Assembly (NCBI GenBank): GCA_017454015.1
Contig: JAFTDW010000017.1
Coordinates: 1-45,475 of the forward strand
Source of the DNA: Bacteroidales bacterium
Lineage (GTDB): Bacteria > Bacteroidota > Bacteroidia > Bacteroidales > P3
Length of the DNA stretch: 45,475 bases
Direction of reading: 5' to 3'
Below, one piece after another: positions 18,825 to 26,866 of this stretch; the first letter of the stretch is position 1; each line of letters begins with the position of its first letter. Made by a program: the position numbers and the translations under genes. Below the pieces are notes generated by a model. The model ran no database searches, was not told the origin of the DNA, and worked only from the letters and a program-made list of their open reading frames with translations.

Positions 18825-19294
18825 GCCACGGAATCCTTTTTCGCCACCTCGTTCAGATCGTCGATAGGTATGTCTGTGCGGCGTTGCTGCTGAAAGTATG
18901 GCGGTATGTCTATAACCACATGGGCGCGCCACTCGCCGTTGCGCTTCAGCATAGGCAGAGTGCTGCTGTCGGTGTTCAGTGGGGTTGTCTTGACAAAGCG
19001 CACCTCTGCCGTAGTGTCGCTCAGCATTGTGACTGCCGTGATAGTAACTGTCGCGGGAATGCTGGCTGCTATGAAAGCCGTGTCTGTTGCCGGGATAATG
19101 ACATTCTCAAAGAAATTCAGCGTGACGTCGCGCGTCTCTTCCGTGGAGTAGGAGGCTGCGGCGGCAAAATCGTAAGCGGATATGGCATCAAGATAGGACT
19201 GCGCCATAGACCTTACCTCTCCTTCGTCATTGGCACACGACAGTGCTGTAAAAGACAACACGAGCAGCATTGCTGACAAAACATGTTTATTCAT
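18818..19294 (-). CDS. small lipoprotein, NTF2/DUF4878-like
   Basis: A 158-residue protein with a lipoprotein signal peptide (MNKHVLSAMLLVLSFTALSC, lipobox TALSC). The mature part has an N-terminal helix (VRSMAQSYLDAISAYDFAAA) followed by beta strands with a V-R-F-V-K core and a GEWRAHVVIDIPP ending. This is the arrangement of NTF2-like lipoproteins of the DUF4878/DUF3828 kind; the assignment is from pattern only. It lies convergent to the ATPase gene and upstream of two other lipoprotein genes on the other side. Function unknown. Confidence 0.75.
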   Translation of the reverse strand: MNKHVLSAMLLVLSFTALSCANDEGEVRSMAQSYLDAISAYDFAAAASYSTEETRDVTLNFFENVIIPATDTAFIAASIPATVTITAVTMLSDTTAEVRFVKTTPLNTDSSTLPMLKRNGEWRAHVVIDIPPYFQQQRRTDIPIDDLNEVAKKDSVAQ

Positions 19295-19377
19295 TGGTGA
19301 TGATAATTATTATTATGGACAACACGAGGCGTTAGTCCGAGCCTGTTTTTGTAAGACTATTTACTGGTGAGGCTCCT

Positions 19378-19421
19378 GTAAAAACAAAGGAGAGAGCAGC
19401 CATTGTTGCGGCACTCTCTCC
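19378..19421 (-). terminator. intrinsic terminator of the Ala/Glu-rich lipoprotein gene
   Basis: On the minus strand GGAGAGAG (19414-19421) pairs with CTCTCTCC (19389-19396), with additional GC pairs inside, and is followed by TTTGTTTTT. It lies 31 bases beyond the stop of the gene at 19452-19847. Confidence 0.8.
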
Positions 19422-19451
19422 TCTATCAGAAACTGTAGTTGCTGTTAGCAA

Positions 19452-19847
19452 TTAGTTTTTCTTCTTACCAAAAGCTTCAGCAGCGCTCTTCTTGCCAGTG
19501 GGCTGGACAGAAACTGTGGTGGCGTTTTTGTCGCTACTCACAGTGAGGTTACCGGCCTTGGCTTCGATGGCGGCGTCCTTTTTCTGCTCTTTGACAGCAG
19601 GAACAGTGGCCGTGACGGTTACAGTTTTCTCGTCCGATTTCTTGACAGTTGCCTCGACCTTTTTGGCTGCGGGCTTCTTGTCTTCCACCACTGCTTCGGC
19701 CACTACCTCTTCAACGGGCTCGGCCTCGACGACCTCCTCAGCAACGGGAGTAGTGTCAACAGGCTCCTCGGCAGGCTGGTTGTTGCAGGCAGCCATTGCG
19801 AAAACGGTGCAGAGAGCCAATGCAAGAACTCTGAAATTCTTTTTCAT
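19452..19847 (-). CDS. low-complexity Ala/Glu/Lys/Val-rich lipoprotein
   Basis: A 131-residue protein with a clear lipoprotein signal (MKKNFRVLALALCTVFAMAAC). The mature part is first acidic (EEVVEAEPVEEVVAEAVVED), then basic and Ala/Lys/Val-rich (KKPAAKKVEATVKKSDEK), ending AEAFGKKKN. No globular domain is recognisable; it resembles spacer or envelope-tethering lipoproteins of Bacteroidales. The clean terminator after it indicates a short transcript, and the short gap to the next gene upstream (40 bases) suggests cotranscription with the 281-residue lipoprotein. Confidence 0.82.
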   Translation of the reverse strand: MKKNFRVLALALCTVFAMAACNNQPAEEPVDTTPVAEEVVEAEPVEEVVAEAVVEDKKPAAKKVEATVKKSDEKTVTVTATVPAVKEQKKDAAIEAKAGNLTVSSDKNATTVSVQPTGKKSAAEAFGKKKN

Positions 19848-19887
19848 GACAATTATTGATTTGGATTTTTAGATAGCTGAAGTTAAT

Positions 19888-20733
19888 TTATTTAACCACA
19901 ACGGCTTTCTTGAGACCCTTGCCAGAAGCCATCTCAAATCTGATATTGGTGGCGTTGATCTGGAGGTTCTTCTTGGTGGCGCCATCAGGGTCATCGGCAA
20001 CATGGTTGGCGAGGTCGGCCAGCGAGTACATCTCGAGGGTCAAACTGCCGCTGACAGTGAGGGTAGCAAGATCAACACTGGAGAAGTTGGCAGCGAGCTG
20101 CTGATAAAATTGCCAGTCACCATATTTGGTACCGTTGTTATCCTGGAAAGAGGTCTCATAGTACAGCTCTGTGGTGCAGTCTGAATTGTTGAGCACCTGG
20201 AAATCAGCTGCGCTTGTGCCGCCCATCCAAAGTACGAGGAAGGGGAAATACACCTGGTTGCCCTCACCATGCTCTCTTGCAGCCTGAGCGAGGAACACCT
20301 GACCGTTGGTCTGGAAATCGGTCCAGCCAAAAGAGATGTTCTCACCATCGAAAATAGCAGTGAAGGAGCCATTGTCGGTACCGCCGCCATTGCCGCCGCC
20401 ATTGCCGCCGCCGTTACCGCCGCCGTTGCCACCACCGTTGCCGGACTGGGTAAACTCTGCAGTGTAGGTAGCATCCTCAGTAGCTTCGAAGGTGTAGGGG
20501 TTGGCCTTAGAGACAACCACGCCGTCCTTTATCCACTGGGTGAATTCATAGCCACTGGCCGCAGTGGCAGTGAGGGTTACATCGGCATTGGCATCGTACA
20601 CGCCGCCGCCAGTCACTGTACCATATGCATCGTTGTTGCTGACAACGGTGATGGTGTAGGTGTCGCTTCCGCAGGATACAAGCATTGCACCTGCAACTAA
20701 GGCTAAGCCTAAGAATTTGAACAGATTTTTCAT
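19888..20733 (-). CDS. lipoprotein with InlB-like repeat domain and Gly/Asn linker
   Basis: A 281-residue lipoprotein (signal MKNLFKFLGLALVAGAMLVSC). Residues about 25-93 form a divergent InlB/Flg_new-type beta repeat (GTVTGGGVYDANADVTLTA, GYEFTQWIKDG, ATEDATYTAEF). A linker of five N-GGG units follows, then a C-terminal beta-rich domain of about 165 residues without a recognised family. The same architecture, minus the linker, occurs in the lipoprotein at 31605-32396 (GVATGGGNYHIGDTVELRA, ATEDATYIAYF), so the two are paralogues. Probably surface-exposed; ligand unknown. A perfect -7 motif lies about 95 bases upstream of the start. Confidence 0.85.
   Translation of the reverse strand: MKNLFKFLGLALVAGAMLVSCGSDTYTITVVSNNDAYGTVTGGGVYDANADVTLTATAASGYEFTQWIKDGVVVSKANPYTFEATEDATYTAEFTQSGNGGGNGGGNGGGNGGGNGGGTDNGSFTAIFDGENISFGWTDFQTNGQVFLAQAAREHGEGNQVYFPFLVLWMGGTSAADFQVLNNSDCTTELYYETSFQDNNGTKYGDWQFYQQLAANFSSVDLATLTVSGSLTLEMYSLADLANHVADDPDGATKKNLQINATNIRFEMASGKGLKKAVVVK
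20391..20443. repeat. 12-base minisatellite encoding an N-GGG linker
   Basis: About 4.5 copies of a 12-base unit close to GCCGCCGCCATT (plus-strand sense), with a few third-position changes. It encodes the Asn-Gly-Gly-Gly linker of the lipoprotein. Because the unit is a multiple of three, copy-number changes would alter linker length without breaking the frame. Confidence 0.85.
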
Positions 20734-20826
20734 GTTTCTGCTTTTTAAGTTGATTATTGGATTAATTATTTAACTTTCACTTCAATACATAGCAGTACAC
20801 ACAATATGTCGCACTCCTATTAATTT

Positions 20827-20835
20827 GCAAAGATA
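20827..20835 (-). promoter_or_regulatory. -7 element of the InlB-like lipoprotein gene
   Basis: TATCTTTGC on the minus strand (20827-20835) is a perfect Bacteroidota -7 motif. The leader to the ATG at 20733 would be about 85-90 bases, AT-rich, without an obvious structure. Confidence 0.7.
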
Positions 20836-20871
20836 CGCATTTTTTCTCAAACAACTCTATTTTTTCATTTT

Positions 20872-21465
20872 TTAGTCATTTTTTGGTTTTACTTTTCCTT
20901 TTTGTCCAAACGCTGATACAGGGTTTGACGAGGCTTTCATGTTGTCTATGCATCTCATAGCTTCATCCACTGAGCCAACCACTTGCAGCCCCCCATCGGT
21001 ACGCAGGAAACCTTCGGAGCGCATGGACTCCAGCTGTGCCAGGAATGGGTCGAAGAAACCGCATAGGTTGAGCAGCACTATCGGCTTGTCTATCAGCCTC
21101 AGCTGGTTTGCCACCATCACCTCCGACACTTCGTCGAGAGTCCCTATCCCTCCGGGGAGGGCCACAAAGGCATCGGCGTCGGCCATGAGGCGCTCTTTGC
21201 GCTCTGCCATGCTGCCTACGCGCACCAGCTCGGTGACACGCTGCGAGCGGATGACCTCTTCGCTGAAAAGGGTCGGCATGACCGCCACTACTCTGCCGCC
21301 GCCCTCCATGGCTGCGGAACTCACCACGCCCATCAGTCCGAGATTGCTCCCGCCATACAGAAGGGTGTGGCCGGCATGGGCTATGCGCCGCCCAAGGTCG
21401 GCGGCGGCCACGGCGATGAGAGTGTTGCGAGGCTGCGACGAAGCGCAGAAAACAGCTATATTCAT
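20872..21465 (-). CDS. LOG family protein (nucleoside 5'-monophosphate phosphoribohydrolase-like)
   Basis: A 197-residue Rossmann-fold protein of the TIGR00730/LOG group. The signature motifs are LLYGGSNLGLMGVV near the N-terminus and LPGGIGTLDEVSE near residue 104, with the conserved AERKERLM between them. Characterised members cleave cytokinin riboside monophosphates or AMP to base and ribose-5-phosphate; the substrate here is unknown. The C-terminal ending SSNPVSAFGQKGKVKPKND looks unstructured. The promoter is embedded in an 11-bp inverted repeat at 21536-21584, suggesting specific control. Confidence 0.92.
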   Translation of the reverse strand: MNIAVFCASSQPRNTLIAVAAADLGRRIAHAGHTLLYGGSNLGLMGVVSSAAMEGGGRVVAVMPTLFSEEVIRSQRVTELVRVGSMAERKERLMADADAFVALPGGIGTLDEVSEVMVANQLRLIDKPIVLLNLCGFFDPFLAQLESMRSEGFLRTDGGLQVVGSVDEAMRCIDNMKASSNPVSAFGQKGKVKPKND

Positions 21466-21535
21466 GTCATATTATATATTGTACTATGTCAACGGTTCAG
21501 GCAGAAAAGCCCCGTTTTGCCCGACTATGTTTAGC

Positions 21536-21584
21536 TGAAAACTGCTTCAAAGATACAAAAAATATCCCGTTTGAGCAGTTTTCA
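21536..21584 (-). promoter_or_regulatory. promoter of the LOG gene inside an 11-bp inverted repeat
   Basis: TGAAAACTGCT (21536-21546) and AGCAGTTTTCA (21574-21584) are perfect 11-bp complements separated by 27 bases. On the minus strand TATCTTTG (21548-21555), a perfect -7 motif, lies between them, directly next to one arm, while the other arm covers the -33 area. This is a layout expected for a repressor or activator operator. It is not placed as a terminator for the upstream permease, since no T-run follows. Confidence 0.6.
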
Positions 21585-21636
21585 AACCTTGCTTTTGATG
21601 CTTACAACTTGTCTTTCTACATGTTATCATCGCGGG

Positions 21637-22797
21637 CTATTCGGTGGCGTTTGCCCTTACGTCGAGGGCGTTGCGCAGGCCGTTGCCGAGGAGCATGAAG
21701 GCGAGGACGAGGAGCATGATAGCCAGACCCGGCAGGATGGCGAGATAGGCATTGTCGAGCAGTATGTAGCCGTAGTTCTCCTTGACCATGGCGCCCCACG
21801 AGGTTGCCGGCGGCTGCACGCCTATGCCGAGGAAGCTCAGACCCGCCTCAAGCAGTATGGCGCTGGCGAAGTTGGAGGCGGCAATGACTATCACGGCTCC
21901 GAGGCAGTTGGGCAGGATATGGCGCAGTATGATGCGCGGGGTGCGGTAGCCGAGGGCGCGTGCCGCCTCCACATACTCTTTCTCCTTTATGCCCAGCACC
22001 TGCCCACGCACCACGCGGGCTATGTCGACCCACATGGTGAGCCCCACCGCCACAAAGACCTGCCAGAAACCTTTCCCCAAGGCGAAAGTGATGGCTATCA
22101 CGAGCAGCACGGTGGGTATGGACCACACCACGTTGATGAACCACATGATGACGCTGTCCACCCAGCCGCCGTGATAGGCGGCCCATGCCCCCAGCGTGAT
22201 ACCTATCACAAGGGCTATGAATATGGCTATGAAACCCACCGACAGGCTCACACGCGAGCCTATCAATATCTGGCTCAGCACGTCGCGCCCGTAGCCATCG
22301 GTGCCGAGTATGAAGGTGCGTTTCTGCACCGACACCACATTGTCACGGTGGTAGCGCGTCACCTGCCCGTTGTTGGGCACCGAGCCGGTGTAGGCCTCCA
22401 CCACGAGGGTGTCGCCCTCCCATTGGGTGCTGTAGGCTGGTATGGCGGTGTAGTCCAGCGGCTCGCCCCGCAACATTCTCTTTATCAATGATGAGCCGCC
22501 CTTCTTGACGGCGACACTATCGCCATCATACACGCAGGCAAACTTGACGCTGCTGCCGGGTTTGAGAGCCGTCAGTTCGAGGTACTGCTGGTTGCAGTGT
22601 GGCGTGTGATCGGGGGTTATGAGGTAACCGAGCAGGGCAATGAGGGCGAAGAGCAGTATTACTGCCATGGCGCATACGGAGAGGGGGTCGTGGCACAGCC
22701 GGCGCCAGGCGAGAGCCGACAGCGAAGTCACCTGCGACGGAGCCTCACGCTTGGCAAAGCGGCGGAACGGTCGGTCTATAAGCTGTTGTAGTGTCAT
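21637..22797 (-). CDS. ABC transporter permease, OppC/DppC type
   Basis: An inner-membrane permease subunit of a peptide or nickel-type ABC importer. An N-terminal OppC_N segment with one TM helix (about residues 30-55) is followed by a periplasmic insertion of some 110 residues, then the BPD_transp_1 domain with five helices. The EAA loop reads EYVEAARALGYRTPRIILRH and is preceded by GTDGYGRDVLSQILIGSRVSL, both standard. I chose ATG 22797 (MTLQQLIDRPFRRFAK, 386 residues) because a 20-residue upstream extension looks like leader sequence. No OppB, binding-protein or ATPase gene is adjacent, so it is an orphan in this window. Substrate unknown. Confidence 0.9.
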   Translation of the reverse strand: MTLQQLIDRPFRRFAKREAPSQVTSLSALAWRRLCHDPLSVCAMAVILLFALIALLGYLITPDHTPHCNQQYLELTALKPGSSVKFACVYDGDSVAVKKGGSSLIKRMLRGEPLDYTAIPAYSTQWEGDTLVVEAYTGSVPNNGQVTRYHRDNVVSVQKRTFILGTDGYGRDVLSQILIGSRVSLSVGFIAIFIALVIGITLGAWAAYHGGWVDSVIMWFINVVWSIPTVLLVIAITFALGKGFWQVFVAVGLTMWVDIARVVRGQVLGIKEKEYVEAARALGYRTPRIILRHILPNCLGAVIVIAASNFASAILLEAGLSFLGIGVQPPATSWGAMVKENYGYILLDNAYLAILPGLAIMLLVLAFMLLGNGLRNALDVRANATE

Positions 22798-22866
22798 AAT
22801 GGCTTTATCGCTAATATCTCCGCTCGCGGCACGCGGCTCACGAGGGGGGCTCTGCACTGAGCTCTA

Positions 22867-23184
22867 TTACATGAAACCCAGTTCGAGTTTCACTTCGTCG
22901 GAGAGGTTTTCAAACGACCATGGGGGATTGAACGTAAGGTCCACGTCGACGCTCTTGAGACCCTCCACGCCGGCAACCATCTGCTTCACCTCCTCGAACA
23001 TATACTCGGCCTCGGGGCAGTCGGGAGCCGTCATGGTCATGGTAATCTTGGCATTGAGGTCGTCGTCGAGCTCTATGCCGTAGATAAGCCCCAGGTCGTA
23101 GATGTTGACAGGAATCTCGGGGTCGTAGATGTTTTTCAGGACGTTGATTATAGCGGCCTTGAGGGTTTCTTTGGTAGGTGTCAT
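22867..23184 (-). CDS. DUF59/MIP18-family Fe-S cluster assembly factor (SufT-like)
   Basis: A 105-residue protein of the DUF59 (PaaD/SufT/MIP18) family. The signature YDPEIPVNIYDLGLIYGIEL is near the N-terminus, and TAPDCPEAEYM carries the conserved Cys. Members help Fe-S cluster maturation or transfer. It starts 3 bases after the sufE stop, a coupled pair, which supports a role in sulfur or Fe-S metabolism. The spacing to the permease gene is about 70 bases. Confidence 0.93.
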   Translation of the reverse strand: MTPTKETLKAAIINVLKNIYDPEIPVNIYDLGLIYGIELDDDLNAKITMTMTAPDCPEAEYMFEEVKQMVAGVEGLKSVDVDLTFNPPWSFENLSDEVKLELGFM

Positions 23185-23187
23185 GGC

Positions 23188-23616
23188 TTATTGTTTGTTT
23201 GTGGCGACGGAGGCGGCGGTGGCGTAGAGGCGTATCTGTGCCACCATGGAGGCGAGGCCGTTGGAGCGGGTTGGCGAGAGGTGCTCCTTGAGGCCTATGG
23301 CGTCGATAAAGTGCAGGTCGGCGGCGAGGATGTCCTGCGGGGTCTGTCCGTCGAGCACACGTATCAGGAGTGTGATGATACCCTTGGTGATCACTGCGTC
23401 GCTGTCGGCGGAGAAGTACAGCCGACCGTCGCGCAGCGCGGCGTGGAGCCACACCCGCGACTGGCAACCTTTGATAAGGTTGTCGTCGGTCTTGTAAGCC
23501 TCCTCTATGGCGGGGCACTCCTTGCCGAGCTCTATAAGGTAGGCGTACTTGTCGAGCCACTCGTCATAGAGTGCAAACTCGTCGATAATGGAATTTTCTA
23601 TCTCTTGTATTGTCAT
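23188..23616 (-). CDS. sufE: SufE family cysteine desulfuration protein
   Basis: SufE accepts the persulfide from the desulfurase SufS and passes it on for Fe-S cluster assembly. The 142-residue product shows the family fold, with the catalytic Cys in DNLIKGCQSRVWLHA (about residue 50), then the SADSDAVITKGIITLLIRVL and LSPTRSNGLASMV motifs. I start at ATG 23616 (MTIQEIENSI); an upstream extension is not conserved-looking. It is translationally close to the DUF59 gene and follows the LptF/G-type gene by 57 bases, so the run mutA-lptG-sufE-DUF59 may be one transcript. Confidence 0.95.
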   Translation of the reverse strand: MTIQEIENSIIDEFALYDEWLDKYAYLIELGKECPAIEEAYKTDDNLIKGCQSRVWLHAALRDGRLYFSADSDAVITKGIITLLIRVLDGQTPQDILAADLHFIDAIGLKEHLSPTRSNGLASMVAQIRLYATAASVATNKQ

Positions 23617-23673
23617 TTTGCGATTGGATATGGAAGTCGGAGTATTATATAACAATAGGTAAACATCTAATGA

Positions 23674-24762
23674 TTATTTGGGGGCGTTGCGCACCAGCAG
23701 TGCCGCGGCGATGCCAAAGACTATCTGGGGTGTGAGCACGGCAAGGAAGGGGCTGAGGTTGCCGTTGATGGCGAACACCGTGGAGACGCGCATGAACACT
23801 ATGTAGCCAAAGGCTATGGTGATGCCTATGGCGAGGTGTATGCCTATGCCGCCGCGTGTCTTGCGCGAGGAGATGGCCACGCCTATGAACGTCATGATAA
23901 TGATGGCCAGCGGGTTGAGCAGCCGCTGATAGAGCTCTATCTTCGATTCCACCACATGGCCTGCCGAGCCGCGGATACGCTCTTGGTCTATATGGCTGAT
24001 GAGTTGCGGCGATGTCATTGTCTCGATATGCGTCGACTGCTGGTGGAAGTCCTCGGGCTCAAGCCGCAAGTCGAGGTCTATAAAGGGGTGGTGGCTGAGC
24101 TCTTCGTCGTTGCCGTCGATGGTTCTCTTGAAGCAGTTGCGCGAGTTCCACAGTCCCGTGGCGGTATCGTACACTATCACGTCGGCGGAGATGCGTCCCG
24201 CAAGGCGGCGGTGGGCGTCGAAGGTGTCGCGCACAAAGGCGTGGGCGGTGCCCTCCTTCACGTCGAAACTCTCGGCGTAGACCTGTGTGTATGGGTCTGG
24301 CTGGAAATGTATATCGCTGAAATAGTTGCGATTCATTGAGAAGGTATGGATATATACGCGCTCAAAATCTATAAGGGTGCGGTTGCTTACGGGTATCACG
24401 AAGTTGCCCAGCACGAGCACTATGCAAGCCACTATTAGCGAGCCATAGATGTAGGGGCGCAGCAGGCGCCGGTAGCTTATGCCGCTGCCCAGAATGGCCA
24501 CCACCTCGGTGTTGCCAGCCATCTTGGAGGTGAAGAAGATGACGGAGATGAAGATGAACAGCGGGCTGTATAGGTTGACAAACCCTGGTATGAAGTTGAG
24601 GTAGTATTTAAACGCTATGGCGCTTATGGGTGCATGGTTGTGAAGGAAATCGTCGAGTTTCTCCGACACATCGAACGTGATGACGATGACTATTATGAGA
24701 GCCAGCGCCAGCGCAAAAGTCTTTATATACTTCCAGAGGATGTAGCGATCGACAATTTTCAC
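23674..24762 (-). CDS. LptF/LptG-family permease
   Basis: A YjgP/YjgQ-family inner-membrane protein, the membrane part of the LptB2FG lipopolysaccharide export ABC transporter. It has 362 residues: two or three N-terminal TM helices (KYIKTFALALALIIVIVITF and a pair around residues 50-115), a periplasmic beta-jellyroll domain (about 130-260), and three C-terminal helices. The start is GTG at 24762, overlapping the mutA stop by 4 bases (GTGA), so translation is probably coupled. Whether it is LptF or LptG cannot be decided without comparison; Bacteroidota often carry single-gene loci of this family. Confidence 0.92.
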   Translation of the reverse strand: MKIVDRYILWKYIKTFALALALIIVIVITFDVSEKLDDFLHNHAPISAIAFKYYLNFIPGFVNLYSPLFIFISVIFFTSKMAGNTEVVAILGSGISYRRLLRPYIYGSLIVACIVLVLGNFVIPVSNRTLIDFERVYIHTFSMNRNYFSDIHFQPDPYTQVYAESFDVKEGTAHAFVRDTFDAHRRLAGRISADVIVYDTATGLWNSRNCFKRTIDGNDEELSHHPFIDLDLRLEPEDFHQQSTHIETMTSPQLISHIDQERIRGSAGHVVESKIELYQRLLNPLAIIIMTFIGVAISSRKTRGGIGIHLAIGITIAFGYIVFMRVSTVFAINGNLSPFLAVLTPQIVFGIAAALLVRNAPK

Positions 24763-26624
24763 ACACCGAGCAGTTGCTGGAACTTGGTGAGGGACTCAAG
24801 GGCGTTGGTCTTGACATGTATGAACTCATCGACACCGTACTGTTTGTAGGTCTCGACCATTCCCTTGGGGTATCCGGCGAGGACTATGCTCTTCACCTTG
24901 CCCTTGAGCGAGGTGCATATCTCTTGTGCTATCTCGGCATACTCGTCGTCGCTGGAGCACATCACCACTATGTCGGGGTTGGCCTTGAGGGCGGCCTCCA
25001 CGCCTTCGGCGGCGCTGGCGAAGCCGGGGTTGTCGATAATCTCATAGCCTGCCACGCCGAAGAAGTTGGTGGCGAAGCCTGCACGGGCCTTGCGCATGGC
25101 GAGGTTGCCATAGGTGAGCAGGAACACCTTGGGTCTGTGGGCGGCGTGCTCGGTGGCGAGGCGCAGACGCTCAAAAGCCTCTGCTCCGCGGTACATGTGC
25201 AACGGGCGCAGCTCCTGCGGGGTGTCGTCGGCCTTGCAGCAGCAGCGGGGCTCGTCGGCGGCTATGTTGGCTGCCATGCACTCCTGCAGGTTGGGATACT
25301 GGTTGGTGCCGAGTATGGTGGTGCGGCGCGTGGCTATGTCGTTGTCGCGGCGCGTGGCGGTGCGCTCTATCTCGTCCTGTACGAAGCCCTGCTTGATAGC
25401 TTCGGCGAAGCCGCCAAGCTGCTCCACCTGCAGGAAGAGCTGCCAGGCGTGGTGGGCTATGCTGTCGGTGAGGTTCTCAATGTAGTAGCTGCCTGCTGAC
25501 GGGTCGACAATCTTGTCCATATACGACTCCTCCTTGAGCAGCAGCTGCTGGTTGCGTGCTATGCGCTGGCCAAAGTCGTCGGCCTTGCGGTAGGCGGCGT
25601 CGAAGGGCGGCGTGGAGATACTGTCGGCTCCGCCTATGGCTGCCGACATGGTCTCCGTGGTGGTGCGCAGCATGTTGACGTAGGGGTCGTACACCGACTT
25701 GTTCCATGTGGAGCCGGTGCAATGTATAAAGACCTTCTGGCTGCAGTCGCAGCCCGTGTTGTACTGCTCCGCTATCTTGCTCCAGAGCAGACGTGCGGCG
25801 CGCAGCTTGGCAATCTCCATGAAGTAGTTGCTGCCCGTGGCGAAGCAGAAGTTGAGGTTGCAGGCCACCTGCTTTGCCGGCAGCCCCTTGTCGGTGAGTG
25901 CCGTCATGAGGGCTGTGGCCGACGAGAGGGTGAAAGCCAGCTCCTGCACTATGCCCGAGCCGGCGTTGTGGAAATGGCGGCCGTTGACGGTGAGCACACG
26001 CATCCCGGGCAGTAGCTCGGCGCCTTTCAGCACCAGCTGGCGGGCCTCCTCGAGGGCCGCCTCTTCGCCGCCTTTGTAATGGCCGTGCATAAGGGCGAAC
26101 CCGTAGGGGTCGCAGTTGAAGGAGCCGCGCATCTTGGCGGTGTCGCAGCCGCGCTCCTTCAGGTAGTCGGCAAAAAGCTGCATCACCTGCATCGGGTTCT
26201 TGCCGCAGGTGAAGTTGATATGCACTGCCTCGGGGTATATGTCCTTGAAGAGGGTCCGCATATCGTCTATGCTCTGCACTTTGGCGGTGCAGAAGCCCAG
26301 GGCCGTGGCGCCGCGGCGCAGGGCGTCGAGAGCCTGGGCGTTGGCTTGCTCCAGGGTGTCGGCCTGCACATCCTGACGGATGAGCCACTCGTTGTTGTCT
26401 ACATTCTTGCCGCGCACAAAGGGTGCCTCGGCAGGATTGGTATTCAGGTACTCAAGATTGTCCAAATCTTCGGCGCGGTAATAGGGTTTCACGTTAAAAC
26501 CCTCTATGGTATGCCATACAAGTTTTTTGTCGTAGTCGGCGCCTTTGAGGTCTTTGTTGATTACTTCTTCCCATTTCTCAGTGGAAACCGGGGGGAATTC
26601 TGTAAATAATTTATTGTCGCTCAT
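24759..26624 (-). CDS. mutA: methylmalonyl-CoA mutase small (beta) subunit
   Basis: Small subunit of the B12-dependent heterodimer that interconverts succinyl-CoA and methylmalonyl-CoA for propionate formation. The 621-residue product has the mutase TIM-barrel domain (for example YYRAEDLDNL, DPSAGSYYIENLTDSIA) and a C-terminal Rossmann domain. That domain lacks the cobalamin DxHxxG motif (TYGNLAMRKARAG stands in its place), which identifies the non-B12-binding subunit. The start is ATG 26624 (MSDNKLFTEFPP). The large subunit gene mutB, usually adjacent, is not in the window; the next gene is instead the LptF/G-type permease with a 4-base overlap. A -7/-33 promoter is at 26661-26694. Confidence 0.95.
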   Translation of the reverse strand: MSDNKLFTEFPPVSTEKWEEVINKDLKGADYDKKLVWHTIEGFNVKPYYRAEDLDNLEYLNTNPAEAPFVRGKNVDNNEWLIRQDVQADTLEQANAQALDALRRGATALGFCTAKVQSIDDMRTLFKDIYPEAVHINFTCGKNPMQVMQLFADYLKERGCDTAKMRGSFNCDPYGFALMHGHYKGGEEAALEEARQLVLKGAELLPGMRVLTVNGRHFHNAGSGIVQELAFTLSSATALMTALTDKGLPAKQVACNLNFCFATGSNYFMEIAKLRAARLLWSKIAEQYNTGCDCSQKVFIHCTGSTWNKSVYDPYVNMLRTTTETMSAAIGGADSISTPPFDAAYRKADDFGQRIARNQQLLLKEESYMDKIVDPSAGSYYIENLTDSIAHHAWQLFLQVEQLGGFAEAIKQGFVQDEIERTATRRDNDIATRRTTILGTNQYPNLQECMAANIAADEPRCCCKADDTPQELRPLHMYRGAEAFERLRLATEHAAHRPKVFLLTYGNLAMRKARAGFATNFFGVAGYEIIDNPGFASAAEGVEAALKANPDIVVMCSSDDEYAEIAQEICTSLKGKVKSIVLAGYPKGMVETYKQYGVDEFIHVKTNALESLTKFQQLLGV

Positions 26625-26660
26625 AATATTATGATATTTCACAGTTCAAATAGTAAAATA

Positions 26661-26694
26661 CAAAGGTACATATTTTTTTGCGAATATTGCCAAA
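26661..26694 (-). promoter_or_regulatory. promoter of mutA
   Basis: On the minus strand TACCTTTG (26661-26668) fits TAnnTTTG and TTTG at 26691-26694 lies 22 bases upstream. No cobalamin-riboswitch-like B12 box is seen in the short leader. Confidence 0.7.
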
Positions 26695-26709
26695 TATTTT
26701 TTGCACGGC

Positions 26710-26747
26710 CGCGCAATAATGAAGCAGATTGCGCGTTTTTTGTTTTG
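26710..26747 (+). terminator. terminator-like hairpin in the porV leader region
   Basis: CGCGCAAT (26710-26717) and ATTGCGCG (26728-26735) are perfect 8-bp complements with a 10-base loop, followed by TTTTTTGTTTTG on the plus strand: intrinsic-terminator form. No plus-strand gene lies upstream in the window side adjoining it (mutA is divergent), so it would act in the leader of porV. This could be an attenuator, or insulation against antisense transcription. Confidence 0.5.
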
Positions 26748-26866
26748 TGCATCGGGGCATTGTGTGTCGTGAAATTGTGAAATTGCAAAAAACCATTGTC
26801 TATCGAAGAATGTTATCACCTTATAAATTAGTTATTAACCAATCACACCAAAACTTTCTAACAAAG

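Noticed and set aside
21536-21584. Inverted repeat read as the terminator of the OppC-like gene
   Set aside because: The loop is 27 bases and no T-run follows on the minus strand; the position around a perfect -7 box fits an operator better.
26625-26866. Cobalamin riboswitch upstream of mutA
   Set aside because: Leader is only about 30 bases after the predicted -7 element and contains no B12-box-like conserved core; MutA itself does not bind B12.
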